A stretch of DNA of 64,000 nt from Psychrobacillus glaciei (GTDB lineage Bacteria > Bacillota > Bacilli > Bacillales_A > Planococcaceae): the NCBI RefSeq assembly GCF_008973485.1, contig NZ_CP031223.1, forward strand, positions 2,666,001 through 2,730,000, read 5' to 3'. Each line of letters opens with the position of its first letter. Position 1 is the stretch's first letter. The position numbers and the translations under genes are program-made. The notes beneath the pieces were generated by a model. The model searched no databases. It worked only from the letters and a program-made list of their open reading frames with translations, and was not told where the DNA came from. Positions 18,849-27,875 of this stretch are shown piece by piece.

Positions 18849-20043
18849 GACGAATCACCCTTTCTAAATAGTTTCTTGTATTGTCGCATAAAGCTACCCG
18901 TATCGTTAGTACCCCCTCCTGAAGACAGACTTCTCCCTTATAGATGTAGCAGTTGTCACATTTTGGGCACCTCAAAGGATCCGGCTGTTTGGCAGCCAGA
19001 AATTTCTCTCTCCAATTACGTCTTTTTAGTTTAGAACCTATTCTAACGATCCACTTCTTTACTTCCTTCTGCCATTCCGTCAGTAATTTTCTAGTATCAC
19101 CTTTGGTTTTACGTGAGTACATACCATAATGACGTATAGTTTTGAATTGTTCATCGGGGATATGACGAATTAATCGGGAAATAAACTCCTCCACAGAAAT
19201 TGTTTCTTTCTTTTGCTGACCATTGGTCTTATCTTTGTAAGTAAAAGTTACGCTTTGACCATCATATGCTTCGATCCGATTCAACCCTATTGCAGGTCGA
19301 CGCATATAACGCCCAATGTATCTTAGTTGTTCTTCTATCTTTCCCTTTTGTTTTGGTGCATGTATATAGAAACCTTTCCCATTATTTTGGTAGGCTGCTT
19401 GAAGTCGTGATTGCACTTGCTTTTTCTCTCTAGGATTTAAATTCTTTCTGATTAGCTTTAAGACAACCGTCTGCCATTGCTTCCGAAGCATCCCAAAAGG
19501 TAAGAAATCATATTTTACGTATTCACCTTGTGCATTAATACCTCCCATAGTCACTAACATATGGACATGTGGGTTAAAATTAACTCTTGATCCGAATGTG
19601 TGGAGACCTGAGATTATACCAGGAATCACCTTTGTTTTTTTATAAAAGTAATCTCTAAGAAGTTTTGCAGCTTCATCCATCATTGGTTTTAAAAGACGTC
19701 TGTGTAGTAAGAAGACTTCACGCAATCCTTCATCTACCGTAAAAATCACATGTCGGTGGTTGACTTGAAACATATCATGGGATATTAGACGGCTCCATTC
19801 TTCACTTTCTCCCACTGAACAGGTTGTACAGAAACGTCCTTTGCATCGATAGGCAACTTTTTTTAAATCATGACACCCTTCACATACAAAGAGTTTGAAC
19901 CCATTAACTACCTTTCCGCATCCCTTGAACTTTTCAACTTCTTTTACAACTATAGGTCTTACCTTGTTTTCATGTTTCAATAAAAATTGATTCCAATGAT
20001 TATGCTCATCAAAAAATATTCGTTTTAATATATTCTTTTCCAT
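18757..20043 (-). CDS. IS91-family (HUH, rolling-circle) transposase
   Basis: A 428-residue single-strand transposase. A zinc-finger start (FVCEGCHDLKKVAYRCKGRF, then CTTC) is followed by the HUH motif NPHVHMLVTMGG near 175. Further on is the tyrosine motif YIGRYMRRPAIG, then the conserved RHIPDEQFKTIRHYGMYSRK and a C-terminal zinc motif (LRCPKCDNCYIY). It has ATG 20043 but no Shine-Dalgarno sequence, and a 12 bp hairpin lies just upstream, so translation is probably weak. The last residues (about 20, from the KEKQKQ stretch on) are read from DNA that in another frame encodes the zinc-ribbon protein. It appears intact. Confidence 0.85.
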   Translation of the reverse strand: MEKNILKRIFFDEHNHWNQFLLKHENKVRPIVVKEVEKFKGCGKVVNGFKLFVCEGCHDLKKVAYRCKGRFCTTCSVGESEEWSRLISHDMFQVNHRHVIFTVDEGLREVFLLHRRLLKPMMDEAAKLLRDYFYKKTKVIPGIISGLHTFGSRVNFNPHVHMLVTMGGINAQGEYVKYDFLPFGMLRKQWQTVVLKLIRKNLNPREKKQVQSRLQAAYQNNGKGFYIHAPKQKGKIEEQLRYIGRYMRRPAIGLNRIEAYDGQSVTFTYKDKTNGQQKKETISVEEFISRLIRHIPDEQFKTIRHYGMYSRKTKGDTRKLLTEWQKEVKKWIVRIGSKLKRRNWREKFLAAKQPDPLRCPKCDNCYIYKGEVCLQEGVLTIRVALCDNTRNYLERVIRHFTSQQTTQKEKQKQTNYYQGTSNIRMSTV

Positions 20044-20274
20044 ATAACAAATGTACCATGAACCCAGTGTTCATGGTACATTTTCATATACTTTCTTATC
20101 TTGTAAAAAGATTTTGGAAATGTTTTACATTCCAGAAACCTTTTATTTTCCCTACTCATTTGTAGATTTTCTGCCATCAACGCGGAACATCTCTAATTGG
20201 AAATATATGCAAGGGACTGTCTTCTTTAGGGTTTATTAGCTGTGCATATACTCATTTAAGGGCTTGTTTGTTTA
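18840..20274 (-). mobile_element. IS91-like insertion element (approximate limits)
   Basis: Limits are inferred, not seen. On the left, zinc-ribbon coding sequence begins abruptly near 18840. On the right, homology of repeat A copy 1 to its sister copies stops near 20274. Between them lie the transposase and 230 bp of upstream DNA. IS91 elements lack terminal inverted repeats and target duplications, so edges cannot be read directly. By family logic the oriIS end would be near 18840 and terIS near 20270. Confidence 0.5.
20052..20080. repeat. perfect hairpin upstream of the IS91-like transposase
   Basis: TGTACCATGAAC (20052-20063) pairs perfectly with GTTCATGGTACA (20069-20080) around a 5-base loop. 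It ends 8 bases before the transposase ATG on the minus strand. It could be a transcription or translation barrier protecting the transposase from read-in, or part of the element's terminus. Confidence 0.7.
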
Positions 20275-20650
20275 TTACTTTTATCGTCCACCGAGTACAT
20301 GAATCCGTTGGTGTATGATTAGAGTAGGTGGTACTAGAGAAAAATAGCTAGCATCCATGTATAGAGAAGTGCTGAGCGGACGAAATTGTATCTTCGTCCG
20401 CTTTTAAAAGAGTAGGATAGCATCTAATCTCTCATTATCCAAACCAATTACATCGTGTCTCTACGCAACCCTAGAGGGCGACGGACAAACAAATGCCACA
20501 AGATTACCGAAAAAAGAGGATTTGGAAGTGACTCAGTCACTTCCAGATCCTCAATAAAATTCTTCGTCAATAGTGTAGCTGATGTTTTGTCCAAATCACT
20601 CTGGAGATAGTAAAGACAAGATGCACTTAAATGACGCTTGTGTTTTTCTT
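20275..20650 (-). repeat. structured intergenic repeat, family A copy 1
   Basis: Reads on the minus strand from directly behind the lysC stop. Central stem: GAGGATTTGGAAGTGACT (20516-20533) against AGTCACTTCCAGATCCTC (20535-20552). Outer arms GTGCATCTTGTCTTTACTAT and GTAGAGACACGATGTA pair imperfectly, and GGACAAAACAT faces TTTGTTTGTCC. A second hairpin AGCGGACGAA/TTCGTCCGCT follows (near 20373-20402). Homology to copies 2-5 stops where the IS91-like DNA begins, so its distal part is probably lost. Confidence 0.8.
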
Positions 20651-20651
20651 A

Positions 20652-21134
20652 TCAAACAAGTGCCAACCCGAACTCATCATGCAAAGCATTTGCAGCTTGG
20701 ATCATGTCATTCTGTGGTACGACAACAGAAACCTTTATTTCTGATGTACTTACCATCTTCACTGGGATATTTTCTTTTCTAAGGCGATCAAACATCTGCG
20801 CTGCAACACCAGGATTGGAAACCATTCCAGATCCAACAATCGAAACTTTCGCAAGACCCACTTCAAAATCTGCAAAAGTGAAGCCTAGCATTTGTTTATT
20901 CGATTCTAAAACAGTTATCGCTTCAGCTAACGATTCTTTTTTAATAGAAAAAGAAACAGCAGGTTTTACCCCATCAACAATTGATTGAACAATAATATCC
21001 ACATTAATATGATTCGCTGCAAGGGTTGTAAAAATAGAAGCTAATGAGCCATTAAATGGCACTTCATACTCTATTGTTAAACGAACAATATCAGATTCAA
21101 ATGCTACCCCTCGAACAACCAAGTTATTTTCCAT
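20652..21134 (-). CDS. lysC: aspartokinase II beta subunit from internal in-frame start
   Basis: Inside lysC, AAAGGAGG (21150-21143) lies eight bases before ATG 21134 in the same frame (MENNLVVRGVAFESDIVRL). This would yield a 160-residue protein consisting of the ACT regulatory domains. B. subtilis aspartokinase II is an alpha2beta2 enzyme whose beta subunit is made in exactly this way, so the feature is very likely real. The strong ribosome site within coding sequence is the direct evidence. Confidence 0.8.
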   Translation of the reverse strand: MENNLVVRGVAFESDIVRLTIEYEVPFNGSLASIFTTLAANHINVDIIVQSIVDGVKPAVSFSIKKESLAEAITVLESNKQMLGFTFADFEVGLAKVSIVGSGMVSNPGVAAQMFDRLRKENIPVKMVSTSEIKVSVVVPQNDMIQAANALHDEFGLALV

Positions 21135-21869
21135 ATCTACTTCCTCCTTTAAAATCGTTCCCTCTTCATCGTTATAGCTTGAACGCACTCGTAATGGAAT
21201 TTTGTAATTTTTCGCAAATTCAACTGCCCTAGGATGTAAAACACCAGCTCCTAGATTAGCTAATTCTAGCATTTCATCGTACTCTAACTGCGCTAACTTT
21301 CTTGCATTTGTTACAAAACGAGGGTCAGAAGTAAATACACCTTCTACATCTGTATAAATATCACAAATGTCAGCTGCAATAGAAGCTGCAATTGCTACAG
21401 CCGTTGTATCCGACCCTCCTCTACCAAGCGTTGTAATTTCACCAGAATCGGACACTCCCTGAAACCCCGCAACGATTACTATTTTTTTTTCAGCAAGTAG
21501 ATTCAAGATTTTAGTTGCATCTATTTTAACTACTTTTGCATTTCTATGTACTGCATCTGTCTGCAAACCTACCTGCCAACCCGTTAAAGAAACGGAATCA
21601 ACACCTATCGCTTGTAATTTGATAGAAAGTAAGGCCATAGTTGCTTGTTCTCCTGTAGATAGGAGCATATCCATTTCCCTTTTATTTGGTGCTTCTGATA
21701 ATTCAAAAGCTAAGTTAGCTAAATCATCTGTAGTCTTACCCATTGCAGATACTACAACTACAATGTCATGCCCTTTTTCTTTCTCACGACTAATACGATG
21801 TGCAATTTTCGCGATTTTTTCGGTTGTCGCGACCGAAGTTCCACCAAACTTCATTACTATCTTGCTCAT
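20652..21869 (-). CDS. lysC: lysine-sensitive aspartate kinase (aspartokinase II)
   Basis: First step of the aspartate pathway to lysine, methionine, threonine and diaminopimelate. It has 405 residues from ATG 21869 (MSKIVMKFGGTSVATTEKIA). ATG 21875 lies only three bases from the GGGAG site and is less likely. The kinase domain has KFGGTSV and GRGGSDTTAV. Two ACT domains follow, with VSFSIKKESL and SIVGSGMVSNPGVA. The leader carries an L-box riboswitch with terminator. An internal start with a perfect Shine-Dalgarno sequence predicts a separate beta subunit, as known in B. subtilis. Confidence 0.95.
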   Translation of the reverse strand: MSKIVMKFGGTSVATTEKIAKIAHRISREKEKGHDIVVVVSAMGKTTDDLANLAFELSEAPNKREMDMLLSTGEQATMALLSIKLQAIGVDSVSLTGWQVGLQTDAVHRNAKVVKIDATKILNLLAEKKIVIVAGFQGVSDSGEITTLGRGGSDTTAVAIAASIAADICDIYTDVEGVFTSDPRFVTNARKLAQLEYDEMLELANLGAGVLHPRAVEFAKNYKIPLRVRSSYNDEEGTILKEEVDMENNLVVRGVAFESDIVRLTIEYEVPFNGSLASIFTTLAANHINVDIIVQSIVDGVKPAVSFSIKKESLAEAITVLESNKQMLGFTFADFEVGLAKVSIVGSGMVSNPGVAAQMFDRLRKENIPVKMVSTSEIKVSVVVPQNDMIQAANALHDEFGLALV

Positions 21870-21905
21870 GAACATCTTCTCCCTTATTTCGATGATAAGC
21901 TAAAG

Positions 21906-21939
21906 AAAAAAATGCTTTTCACATATTGTGAAAAGCATT
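21906..21939 (-). terminator. terminator of the lysC leader
   Basis: On the minus strand AATGCTTTTCAC pairs with GTGAAAAGCATT, followed by seven T residues (A run at 21906-21912). It ends about 37 bases before the lysC ATG. It is the expression platform of the lysine riboswitch: an upstream strand (GAGACAATGC) can pair alternatively. Confidence 0.85.
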
Positions 21940-21966
21940 GTCTCATACACGGTCAAAAAAATTGTC

Positions 21967-22150
21967 CATGTGAGATAGCCCTCCAGAATACTGCATTCTG
22001 ACAATCCTACATTTATTAAATGCAGAACCAACAAAAGAAAAGGAAAAGCTTTTCTCTGTTTCGGCAAATGACCCTTTCCTCAACGATTACAGGCTCTTTT
22101 CATCCTCCTGTTGAGTACTCTTGTCAATTCGCACCTCTATCTTCACTTTT
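21967..22150 (-). promoter_or_regulatory. lysine riboswitch (L box)
   Basis: The minus-strand leader shows L-box consensus blocks in order: GAAGATAGAGGTGCGA, AGAGTA, GGAGGATGAAAAGAGCCTG, GAGGAAAGGGTCATTTGCCGAA, TTGTTGG and TGGAGGGCTATCTCACA. The first and last blocks pair to form P1. Binding of lysine should favour the downstream terminator and switch lysC off. The order and sequence of conserved blocks leave little doubt. Confidence 0.93.
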
Positions 22151-22187
22151 TAAGTGAATATTAAATTGTTTCAACCATACCATAACA

Positions 22188-23978
22188 CTATTCAGAAGAC
22201 AATAAACTTTTCTGAAAATGACTAACCATTATATCCGCTAACTTTTCAGGAAGTCCCGCTTCTATAAATTCTTCTTTAGTAGCTATCTGCATTTTTTTCA
22301 GCGAACCAAAATGTTTTAACAATAACGTCTTTCGCTTTGGTCCTATACCTTCAATACCATCTAAAGAAGATGCGATAGTATGTTTCCCTCGTTGTTGCCG
22401 ATGGAAGGTGATAGCAAAACGATGCACTTCATCTTGAATTCGCTGTAACAAGTAAAAAGCTTCACTTGTACGTTTCATCGGGATAATATCCAAAGGTTCC
22501 CCAAATAATAGCTGAGAAGTTTGATGTTTTCCGTCTTTCACAAGCCCAGCAATCGGTATGTCTAACCCTAACTCGTCCTCTATAACTTCTCTAGCAACTT
22601 CTATTTGCCCTTTACCACCATCAATAATTATTAGATCCGGAAGTGGTAAGTTTTCTTTTAAAACACGCGTGTATCTTCTACGAACAACTTCACGCATCGC
22701 ACCATAATCATCATGTTTAGCTGCGGTTTTTGTTTTATATTTTCGATAGTCTTTCTTATATGCTTTCCCATCAACAAAAACAACCATTGCTGAAACTGCA
22801 TCAGTCCCATGTATATGAGAGTTATCAAAGGATTCTATTCGATTCGGAGAGGCAATTCCTATTAGTTCCCCTAATTCTTCCACAGCTCCAACAGTTCTTT
22901 CTTCCTGCCGTTCAATTAGATGAAATTTTTCACTCAAGGCTAAAACCGCATTTTTTTCAGCAAGATCAACTAAATTCTTTTTTGCTCCCTTTTGCGGAAT
23001 AATTACTTTCATTTCTAATAGCTCCGTTGCTAAATGTAAGTCAGTATCACTTGGAACGAAGATCTCTTTTGGTTTAATATGTTCCAATTTAGCATAAAAC
23101 TGACCTAAAAATGTGAGAAACTCTTCTTCCGGATCGCGATAAATCGGGAATACAGAAGCATCTCTTTCGATTAGTTTCCCTTGGCGAACGAAAAAAACTT
23201 GGACACACATCCATCCTTTGTCAACTGAATACCCAAATATATCCCTACTCGTAAAATCATTCATTGTCATTTTTTGTTTTTCCATCACTTGTTCAATATG
23301 AGATATTTGATCTCGATATTCTTTGGCGCGCTCAAATTCTAAACTTTCAGCTGCTGCATGCATCTTGTCGGTTAAGTTTTTTTTGACATGCAAATGACCA
23401 CCGTTTAAAAAGCTCGATATTTCTTGAATTATTTCACTATACGTGGAATCTTCAATCTCTTTCACACAAGGAGCTAAACATTGCCCCATATGATAATATA
23501 AACAAACTCGGTTCGGCATCTTTTGACATTTTCGTAAGGGATATAATCGATCAAGTAGTTTTTTTGTTTCGTGCGCAGCGTGTGAATTAGGATAGGGGCC
23601 AAAATATTTTCCTTTATCTTTTTTTACTTGTCTCGTAATAATAAGTTTAGGATCTTTTTCAGCTGTAATTTTAATGTATGGATACGTTTTATCGTCTTTC
23701 AACATAATATTGTACTTCGGATCATGTTTTTTTATAAGATGAAGTTCAAGTATCAATGCCTCTAGCTCAGACGATGTAACAATATATTCGAAGTCAACTA
23801 TTTCTTGTACAAGTCTTTGTGTTTTTCCGTCGTGAGACCCGGTAAAGTAAGAACGCACACGATTTTTTAATATTTTCGCTTTACCAACATAGATAATTGT
23901 TCCTTGTCGGTCTTTCATTAAATAACAACCAGGTTGATCTGGTAGGATTGCACATTTTTGTTGAATTAAATCATTCAT
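22188..23978 (-). CDS. uvrC: excinuclease ABC subunit C
   Basis: Makes the dual incisions in nucleotide excision repair with UvrAB. It has 596 residues from ATG 23978 after AGGTGAT; the upstream TTG 23996 is unlikely. Domains in order: GIY-YIG nuclease ([20 protein letters not shown]), cysteine-containing region, UVR domain ([19 protein letters not shown]), RNase H-like nuclease ([27 protein letters not shown]) and C-terminal HhH ([19 protein letters not shown]). Neighbours lysC and trxA match B. subtilis order. Confidence 0.96.
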   Translation of the reverse strand: MNDLIQQKCAILPDQPGCYLMKDRQGTIIYVGKAKILKNRVRSYFTGSHDGKTQRLVQEIVDFEYIVTSSELEALILELHLIKKHDPKYNIMLKDDKTYPYIKITAEKDPKLIITRQVKKDKGKYFGPYPNSHAAHETKKLLDRLYPLRKCQKMPNRVCLYYHMGQCLAPCVKEIEDSTYSEIIQEISSFLNGGHLHVKKNLTDKMHAAAESLEFERAKEYRDQISHIEQVMEKQKMTMNDFTSRDIFGYSVDKGWMCVQVFFVRQGKLIERDASVFPIYRDPEEEFLTFLGQFYAKLEHIKPKEIFVPSDTDLHLATELLEMKVIIPQKGAKKNLVDLAEKNAVLALSEKFHLIERQEERTVGAVEELGELIGIASPNRIESFDNSHIHGTDAVSAMVVFVDGKAYKKDYRKYKTKTAAKHDDYGAMREVVRRRYTRVLKENLPLPDLIIIDGGKGQIEVAREVIEDELGLDIPIAGLVKDGKHQTSQLLFGEPLDIIPMKRTSEAFYLLQRIQDEVHRFAITFHRQQRGKHTIASSLDGIEGIGPKRKTLLLKHFGSLKKMQIATKEEFIEAGLPEKLADIMVSHFQKSLLSSE

Positions 23979-24028
23979 ATTATCACCTATTATCAAATTA
24001 TAGAACTGAGGACCTTGGCTGAATTCAG

Positions 24029-24404
24029 TAAGAAAAGCGCAAGCGCCCTTTTAGTGCACCTTGTCTTCTCTATTTCTAGAGTGCTTTGGACGAAACATTT
24101 GCTCCACTATTACCACGGGAATTTTTGTGGATTGAGAAGTGACTGCAGTCACTTCTCCATCCACTTTTTTTCGATAATCTTGTGGCGGATGTTTGTCCGT
24201 CGCCTTCTTGAAATTTGTAGAGACTAGGTGCGTAAGGTTTGGTGAATGAGAGATTAGATACTTTCCTATTCTTTTAAAAGCGGACGAAGATGCAATTTCA
24301 TCCGCTCAGCGCTTCTTATCATTGAATACTACCTATTTTTTCAGGCCCCACCAATTCTAATCTTCTACTCGCTGATTCATGTATACTGTGTACGATAAAA
24401 GTAA
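24029..24404 (+). repeat. structured intergenic repeat, family A copy 2 (composite with B)
   Basis: Starts TAAGAAAAGCGCAAGCGCCC about 50 bp from the uvrC start and runs toward trxA. Central stem GTGGATTGAGAAGTGACT against AGTCACTTCTCCATCCAC (24127-24164), with a T run after it. Arms TGCACCTTGTCTTCTCTA and TAGAGACTAGGTGCGT face each other. A second hairpin, AGCGGACGAA with TTTCATCCGCT, follows. A shared linker (24405-24526) joins it to repeat B; the same linker is present in copy 3. No conserved reading frame. Confidence 0.85.
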
Positions 24405-24526
24405 AAATATATAGGAAATCCTGCTTAAGGAAGACACCCTTAAAATCACTTCAATTCGTTGTGAATATTGGATTTCTAGTATATCAATTTCATATACTCT
24501 CTTTTTAGGAACTACTCACTTAATGG

Positions 24527-24750
24527 ATTGTAGTGAAAGGTGGCGACTCCAGACGGAGGCCAACAGGTTGTTGGTCACGAAGGCGTTGCCACACGATGTG
24601 GCGCTATTAGCCTTCGTTCCTCGGAGACAAATGAGCCATCACAAACGACGCAACAGCGGCGGTGATGGCTCATTGCTCACCCCATGGAAAGCGTCCGACT
24701 GCAGTGGAAATCAACCTGTTCATGGCTCACATATTTATATACTTATTTTT
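24527..24750 (+). repeat. palindromic repeat, family B copy 2 (distal part of an A+B composite)
   Basis: Core GTGGCGACTCCAGACGGAGG through GGAAAGCGTCCGACTG (near 24695), with the GCCACACGATGTGGC hairpin and CGAAGGC/GCCTTCG stem. The tail (ATCAACCTGTTCATGGCTCAC and on to ATATACTTATTTTT) also ends copy 5 near 54650, which fixes the far boundary of the composite. Lies between uvrC and the trxA terminator. Confidence 0.75.
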
Positions 24751-24783
24751 AAAAAAACCGGGCACCATTTAGGACCCGGTTTT
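24751..24783 (-). terminator. trxA terminator
   Basis: Minus-strand AACCGGG (24781-24775) pairs with CCCGGTT (24762-24756), ending in seven T residues. Ends four bases after the trxA stop. Confidence 0.85.
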
Positions 24784-24786
24784 ATA

Positions 24787-25101
24787 TTATGCGTTTTTTT
24801 CTACGAATTGAACTAAAGCTTCTTTTGGTTGGAAACCAACAGCTTTGTCTACTGGTTGACCATCTTTAAATAATACTAAAGTTGGGATAGACATAATACC
24901 GAATTGACTAGCAGTTGCTTGGTTTTCATCCACATCTACTTTTACGATTTTTACTTTATCGCTCATTTCAGCATCCATTTCTTCTAAAACAGGAGCTATC
25001 ATCTTACATGGACCACACCATGTTGCCCAAAAATCTACTAATACTAAACCTTCTTCTATATCTTGAGTAAAAGTCTGATCAGTTCCGTGTACAATTGCCA
25101 T
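24787..25101 (-). CDS. trxA: thioredoxin
   Basis: Cytosolic dithiol reductant, 104 residues. Active site [10 protein letters not shown] gives C29 and C32, the cis-proline loop is [11 protein letters not shown], and there is no signal peptide. It lies between etfA and uvrC as in B. subtilis and has its own terminator. RBS AGGAGG lies before ATG 25101. Confidence 0.96.
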   Translation of the reverse strand: MAIVHGTDQTFTQDIEEGLVLVDFWATWCGPCKMIAPVLEEMDAEMSDKVKIVKVDVDENQATASQFGIMSIPTLVLFKDGQPVDKAVGFQPKEALVQFVEKNA

Positions 25102-25186
25102 TTTAAAATTCCTCCTTAGACTAACTATGTTTTGATTATATCAGACTAAAATAACTACATCTACATTTTAGCTTGAAAGAAAAAAA

Positions 25187-25212
25187 CTCGGCTCTTTTTG
25201 ATAGAGCCAAGT
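25187..25212 (-). terminator. terminator of the lcfA-fadR-fadB-etfBA unit
   Basis: Minus-strand ACTTGGCTCT (25212-25203) pairs with AGAGCCGAGT (25196-25187), followed by TTTTTTT. It sits eight bases after the etfA stop and separates etfA from trxA. Confidence 0.8.
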
Positions 25213-25219
25213 ATCTTTT

Positions 25220-26197
25220 TTAAGCATTTACTTTAAGTTTTTTAAATTCTTCTGTAAGCATAGGAATTACTTCAAATAAGTCACCAACAATACCGTAGTC
25301 CGCTACTTTAAAAATGTTTGCTTCAGGGTCTTTATTGATAGCAACGATTATTTTCGAGTTTGACATTCCCGCCAAATGCTGGATTGCACCTGATATACCC
25401 GCTGCAATATAAAGATCTGGTGTTACTACTTTACCAGTTTGACCGATTTGTAAAGAATAGTCACAGTAATCTGCGTCACATGCACCACGTGATGCACCCA
25501 CTGCGGCACCAAGTACTTTAGCAAGTTCTTTTAAAGGTTCGAAACCTTCTTCACTCTTCACTCCACGCCCACCTGCAATAACGACTTTTGCTTCTGATAA
25601 ATCAACACCTTCAGAAGATTTACGAACTACTTCTTTAATGATAGTACGAAGGTTTGTAATATCAACTGTAAGTGAAGACACATCTGCTGATTTGCTTTCA
25701 TCTTTCGTAAGAGGAGCTATATTGTTTGGACGGATTGTAATAAATTCAATTCCATCCTTTACTTTTACTTTTTCAAAAGCTTTACCCGAATAGATCGGAC
25801 GAATATAAACAGCAGCATCTCCTTCACCTTCAATAGCCGTAACATCCGAAACTAAACCAACTTGTAGTTTACTAGCAATTTTTGGTGATAAATCTTTACC
25901 AAGTGCTGTATGCCCGAATACAATAGCTTCCGGTTTTTCTTGATCAATCACAGCAAGTAACGCTTGTCCATATCCATCTGAAGTGTATTGTTTTAAATGA
26001 GGATGTTCTACTGTAATAACTCGGTCTGCACCATATTTTCCTAATTCAACAGCTAACTCTTTCACTGAATCTCCTAAGAGAACACTAACGACTTCTCCGC
26101 CGCTAGAAATTTGTTTTGCAGCAGCAATTGCTTCGAATGAAACATTACGTAGAGCACCTTCACGTGCTTCTCCTAATACTAAAACTTTTTTAGACAT
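25220..26197 (-). CDS. etfA: electron transfer flavoprotein subunit alpha
   Basis: FAD-carrying subunit that accepts electrons from acyl-CoA dehydrogenases. It has 325 residues. The C-terminal FAD domain is clear: VVIAGGRGVKSEEGF, IGQTGKVVTPDLYIAAGISG, AIQHLAGM and INKDPEANIFKVADYGIVGD. It is the last gene of the fatty-acid oxidation operon. Confidence 0.96.
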   Translation of the reverse strand: MSKKVLVLGEAREGALRNVSFEAIAAAKQISSGGEVVSVLLGDSVKELAVELGKYGADRVITVEHPHLKQYTSDGYGQALLAVIDQEKPEAIVFGHTALGKDLSPKIASKLQVGLVSDVTAIEGEGDAAVYIRPIYSGKAFEKVKVKDGIEFITIRPNNIAPLTKDESKSADVSSLTVDITNLRTIIKEVVRKSSEGVDLSEAKVVIAGGRGVKSEEGFEPLKELAKVLGAAVGASRGACDADYCDYSLQIGQTGKVVTPDLYIAAGISGAIQHLAGMSNSKIIVAINKDPEANIFKVADYGIVGDLFEVIPMLTEEFKKLKVNA

Positions 26198-26284
26198 GTT
26201 AATTTCCTCCCATTTTGAGTGTAAATTTGATTAGAAACAAATACGAATTGACGTATTGTTATCTTTGGCAACTGATAGTAAAGG

Positions 26285-27058
26285 TTAAATCACTTTTGCT
26301 TCTGAATGAAGTAAATGAACTAACTCTTTTACTTGATCCGCTAGATCGCCTTCTAATACTTTACCTGCTTCTTTTTTAGGAGGTAAATAAATTTCAATTG
26401 TTTCTGTTTTAGCTTCTACATCATCTTCATCCATATCTAAGTCATCTAACTCTACTTCTTCTAAAGGTTTTTTCTTTGCTTTCATAATTCCAGGTAAAGA
26501 TGGATAGCGTGGCTCGTTTAAACCTTGCTGAGCAGTTACTAATAGAGGCAATGAAGTTTCTAGAATCTCCGTATCCCCTTCTACGTCACGTTTAATCGTC
26601 ACAGTAGAACCATTAATTTCAAGGTTTGTAATCGTTGTTACATAATTAATCCCTAGTAATTCTGCCACACGTGGTCCAACTTGACCTGAGCCACCGTCAA
26701 TTGCAACGTTTCCAGCTAAAATTAAATCCGCTTCTTTATCTTTTAAATACTCCGAAATGATTTGAGCAGCAGTAAATTGGTCTACTTCTTCTAAATCATC
26801 TTCTGTATTAATAAGAACAGCTTTATCTGCACCCATTGCTAATGCGGTACGAAGTTGTTTTTCTGCATCTTCTCCACCCAATGTAAGAACTGTAACTTCT
26901 CCACCCTGTGCATCTCGTACTTGAATTGCTTCTTCAATAGCATACTCATCATATGGATTAATGATAAACTCTGCGCCATCCTCTTGGATTTTACCACCAT
27001 TTACTACAATTTTTTCTTCTGTATCGAATGTACGTTTTACTAAAACAAAAATATTCAT
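26285..27058 (-). CDS. etfB: electron transfer flavoprotein subunit beta
   Basis: AMP-binding partner of EtfA, 257 residues. Starts MNIFVLVKRTFDTEEKI and contains the family motif NPYDEYAIEEAI, ADLILAGNVAIDGGSGQVGP and the recognition loop GIMKAKKKPLEEVELDD. Gaps to fadB (25 bp) and etfA (87 bp) fit one operon. Confidence 0.96.
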   Translation of the reverse strand: MNIFVLVKRTFDTEEKIVVNGGKIQEDGAEFIINPYDEYAIEEAIQVRDAQGGEVTVLTLGGEDAEKQLRTALAMGADKAVLINTEDDLEEVDQFTAAQIISEYLKDKEADLILAGNVAIDGGSGQVGPRVAELLGINYVTTITNLEINGSTVTIKRDVEGDTEILETSLPLLVTAQQGLNEPRYPSLPGIMKAKKKPLEEVELDDLDMDEDDVEAKTETIEIYLPPKKEAGKVLEGDLADQVKELVHLLHSEAKVI

Positions 27059-27083
27059 TTAGAATTCCTCCCAATGCCTAATA

Positions 27084-27857
27084 TTATTTTCCTCTAAAAA
27101 CAGGATTTCTTTTTTCTAAAAATGCAGATATGCCTTCTTTTGCGTCTTCTGAAACAAAAACCGTTCCAAAAGCATTCGCTTCTGCTTTCACACCTTCGTG
27201 ATAGGATGCTGGTTTCACAAATTGAAGCATCTCAAGTGCTGCTTTAACCGCAACTGGACTTTTCTTCGCAATTTTACTTGCGAGTTCCTGCGCTCTATCA
27301 AATAGCTCTTCTTCTGGAAATGCGTGATTAGCAAGACCGTAAGCCGCTGCATCTTTCCCACTTATCGGATCACTAGTCAAAAGCATTTCTGCTGCTTTTG
27401 CAAAACCAACGTATCGAGGCAGACGCTGTGTTCCAGCAAAGCCAGGTATTAATCCTAATTGTAATTCTGGAAGACCAAGTTTAGCATTTTCAGCAACAAG
27501 TCGAATATGACAGCTCATTGCTAGTTCAAGACCTCCACCAAGTGCAGCCCCATGAATTGCAGCAATAACCGGTTTTGAGAACGCTTCCATTCTTTCGAAA
27601 ATAGATTGTCCACTTGCAGAAAGCTCGGAAAATTCCGTTCCACTAGTAATTGAAGTAAATTCTTTAATATCCGCTCCTGCAGAAAAGAATCTGCCTTCCC
27701 CTTTTAATAAAATAACTCGTACGGATTCATCTTTTTCCACCGCATCAAGTAAATCATTTATTTCTAAAATAACCCCTCTTGCCAATGCATTTGCTGGTGG
27801 ACGATTGATTGTAACTGTTGCTACTCCATCCTCAATAGTCCATGACAAAAACTCCAT
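27084..27857 (-). CDS. fadB: enoyl-CoA hydratase
   Basis: Crotonase-fold hydratase of beta-oxidation, 257 residues. The oxyanion-hole motifs are [11 protein letters not shown] and [20 protein letters not shown]. The catalytic glutamates are expected in LGGGLELA and [20 protein letters not shown]. Gene order lcfA-fadR-fadB-etfB-etfA is that of the B. subtilis lcfA operon. Confidence 0.92.
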   Translation of the reverse strand: MEFLSWTIEDGVATVTINRPPANALARGVILEINDLLDAVEKDESVRVILLKGEGRFFSAGADIKEFTSITSGTEFSELSASGQSIFERMEAFSKPVIAAIHGAALGGGLELAMSCHIRLVAENAKLGLPELQLGLIPGFAGTQRLPRYVGFAKAAEMLLTSDPISGKDAAAYGLANHAFPEEELFDRAQELASKIAKKSPVAVKAALEMLQFVKPASYHEGVKAEANAFGTVFVSEDAKEGISAFLEKRNPVFRGK

Positions 27858-27875
27858 CTGTTCACTTCCCCTTTG

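Noticed and set aside
24029-24750. Small genes inside the repeats (frames at 24015-24227, 24523-24816, 30357-30551)
   Set aside because: Frames are not conserved between copies, no ribosome sites are present, and variation preserves base pairing rather than codons.
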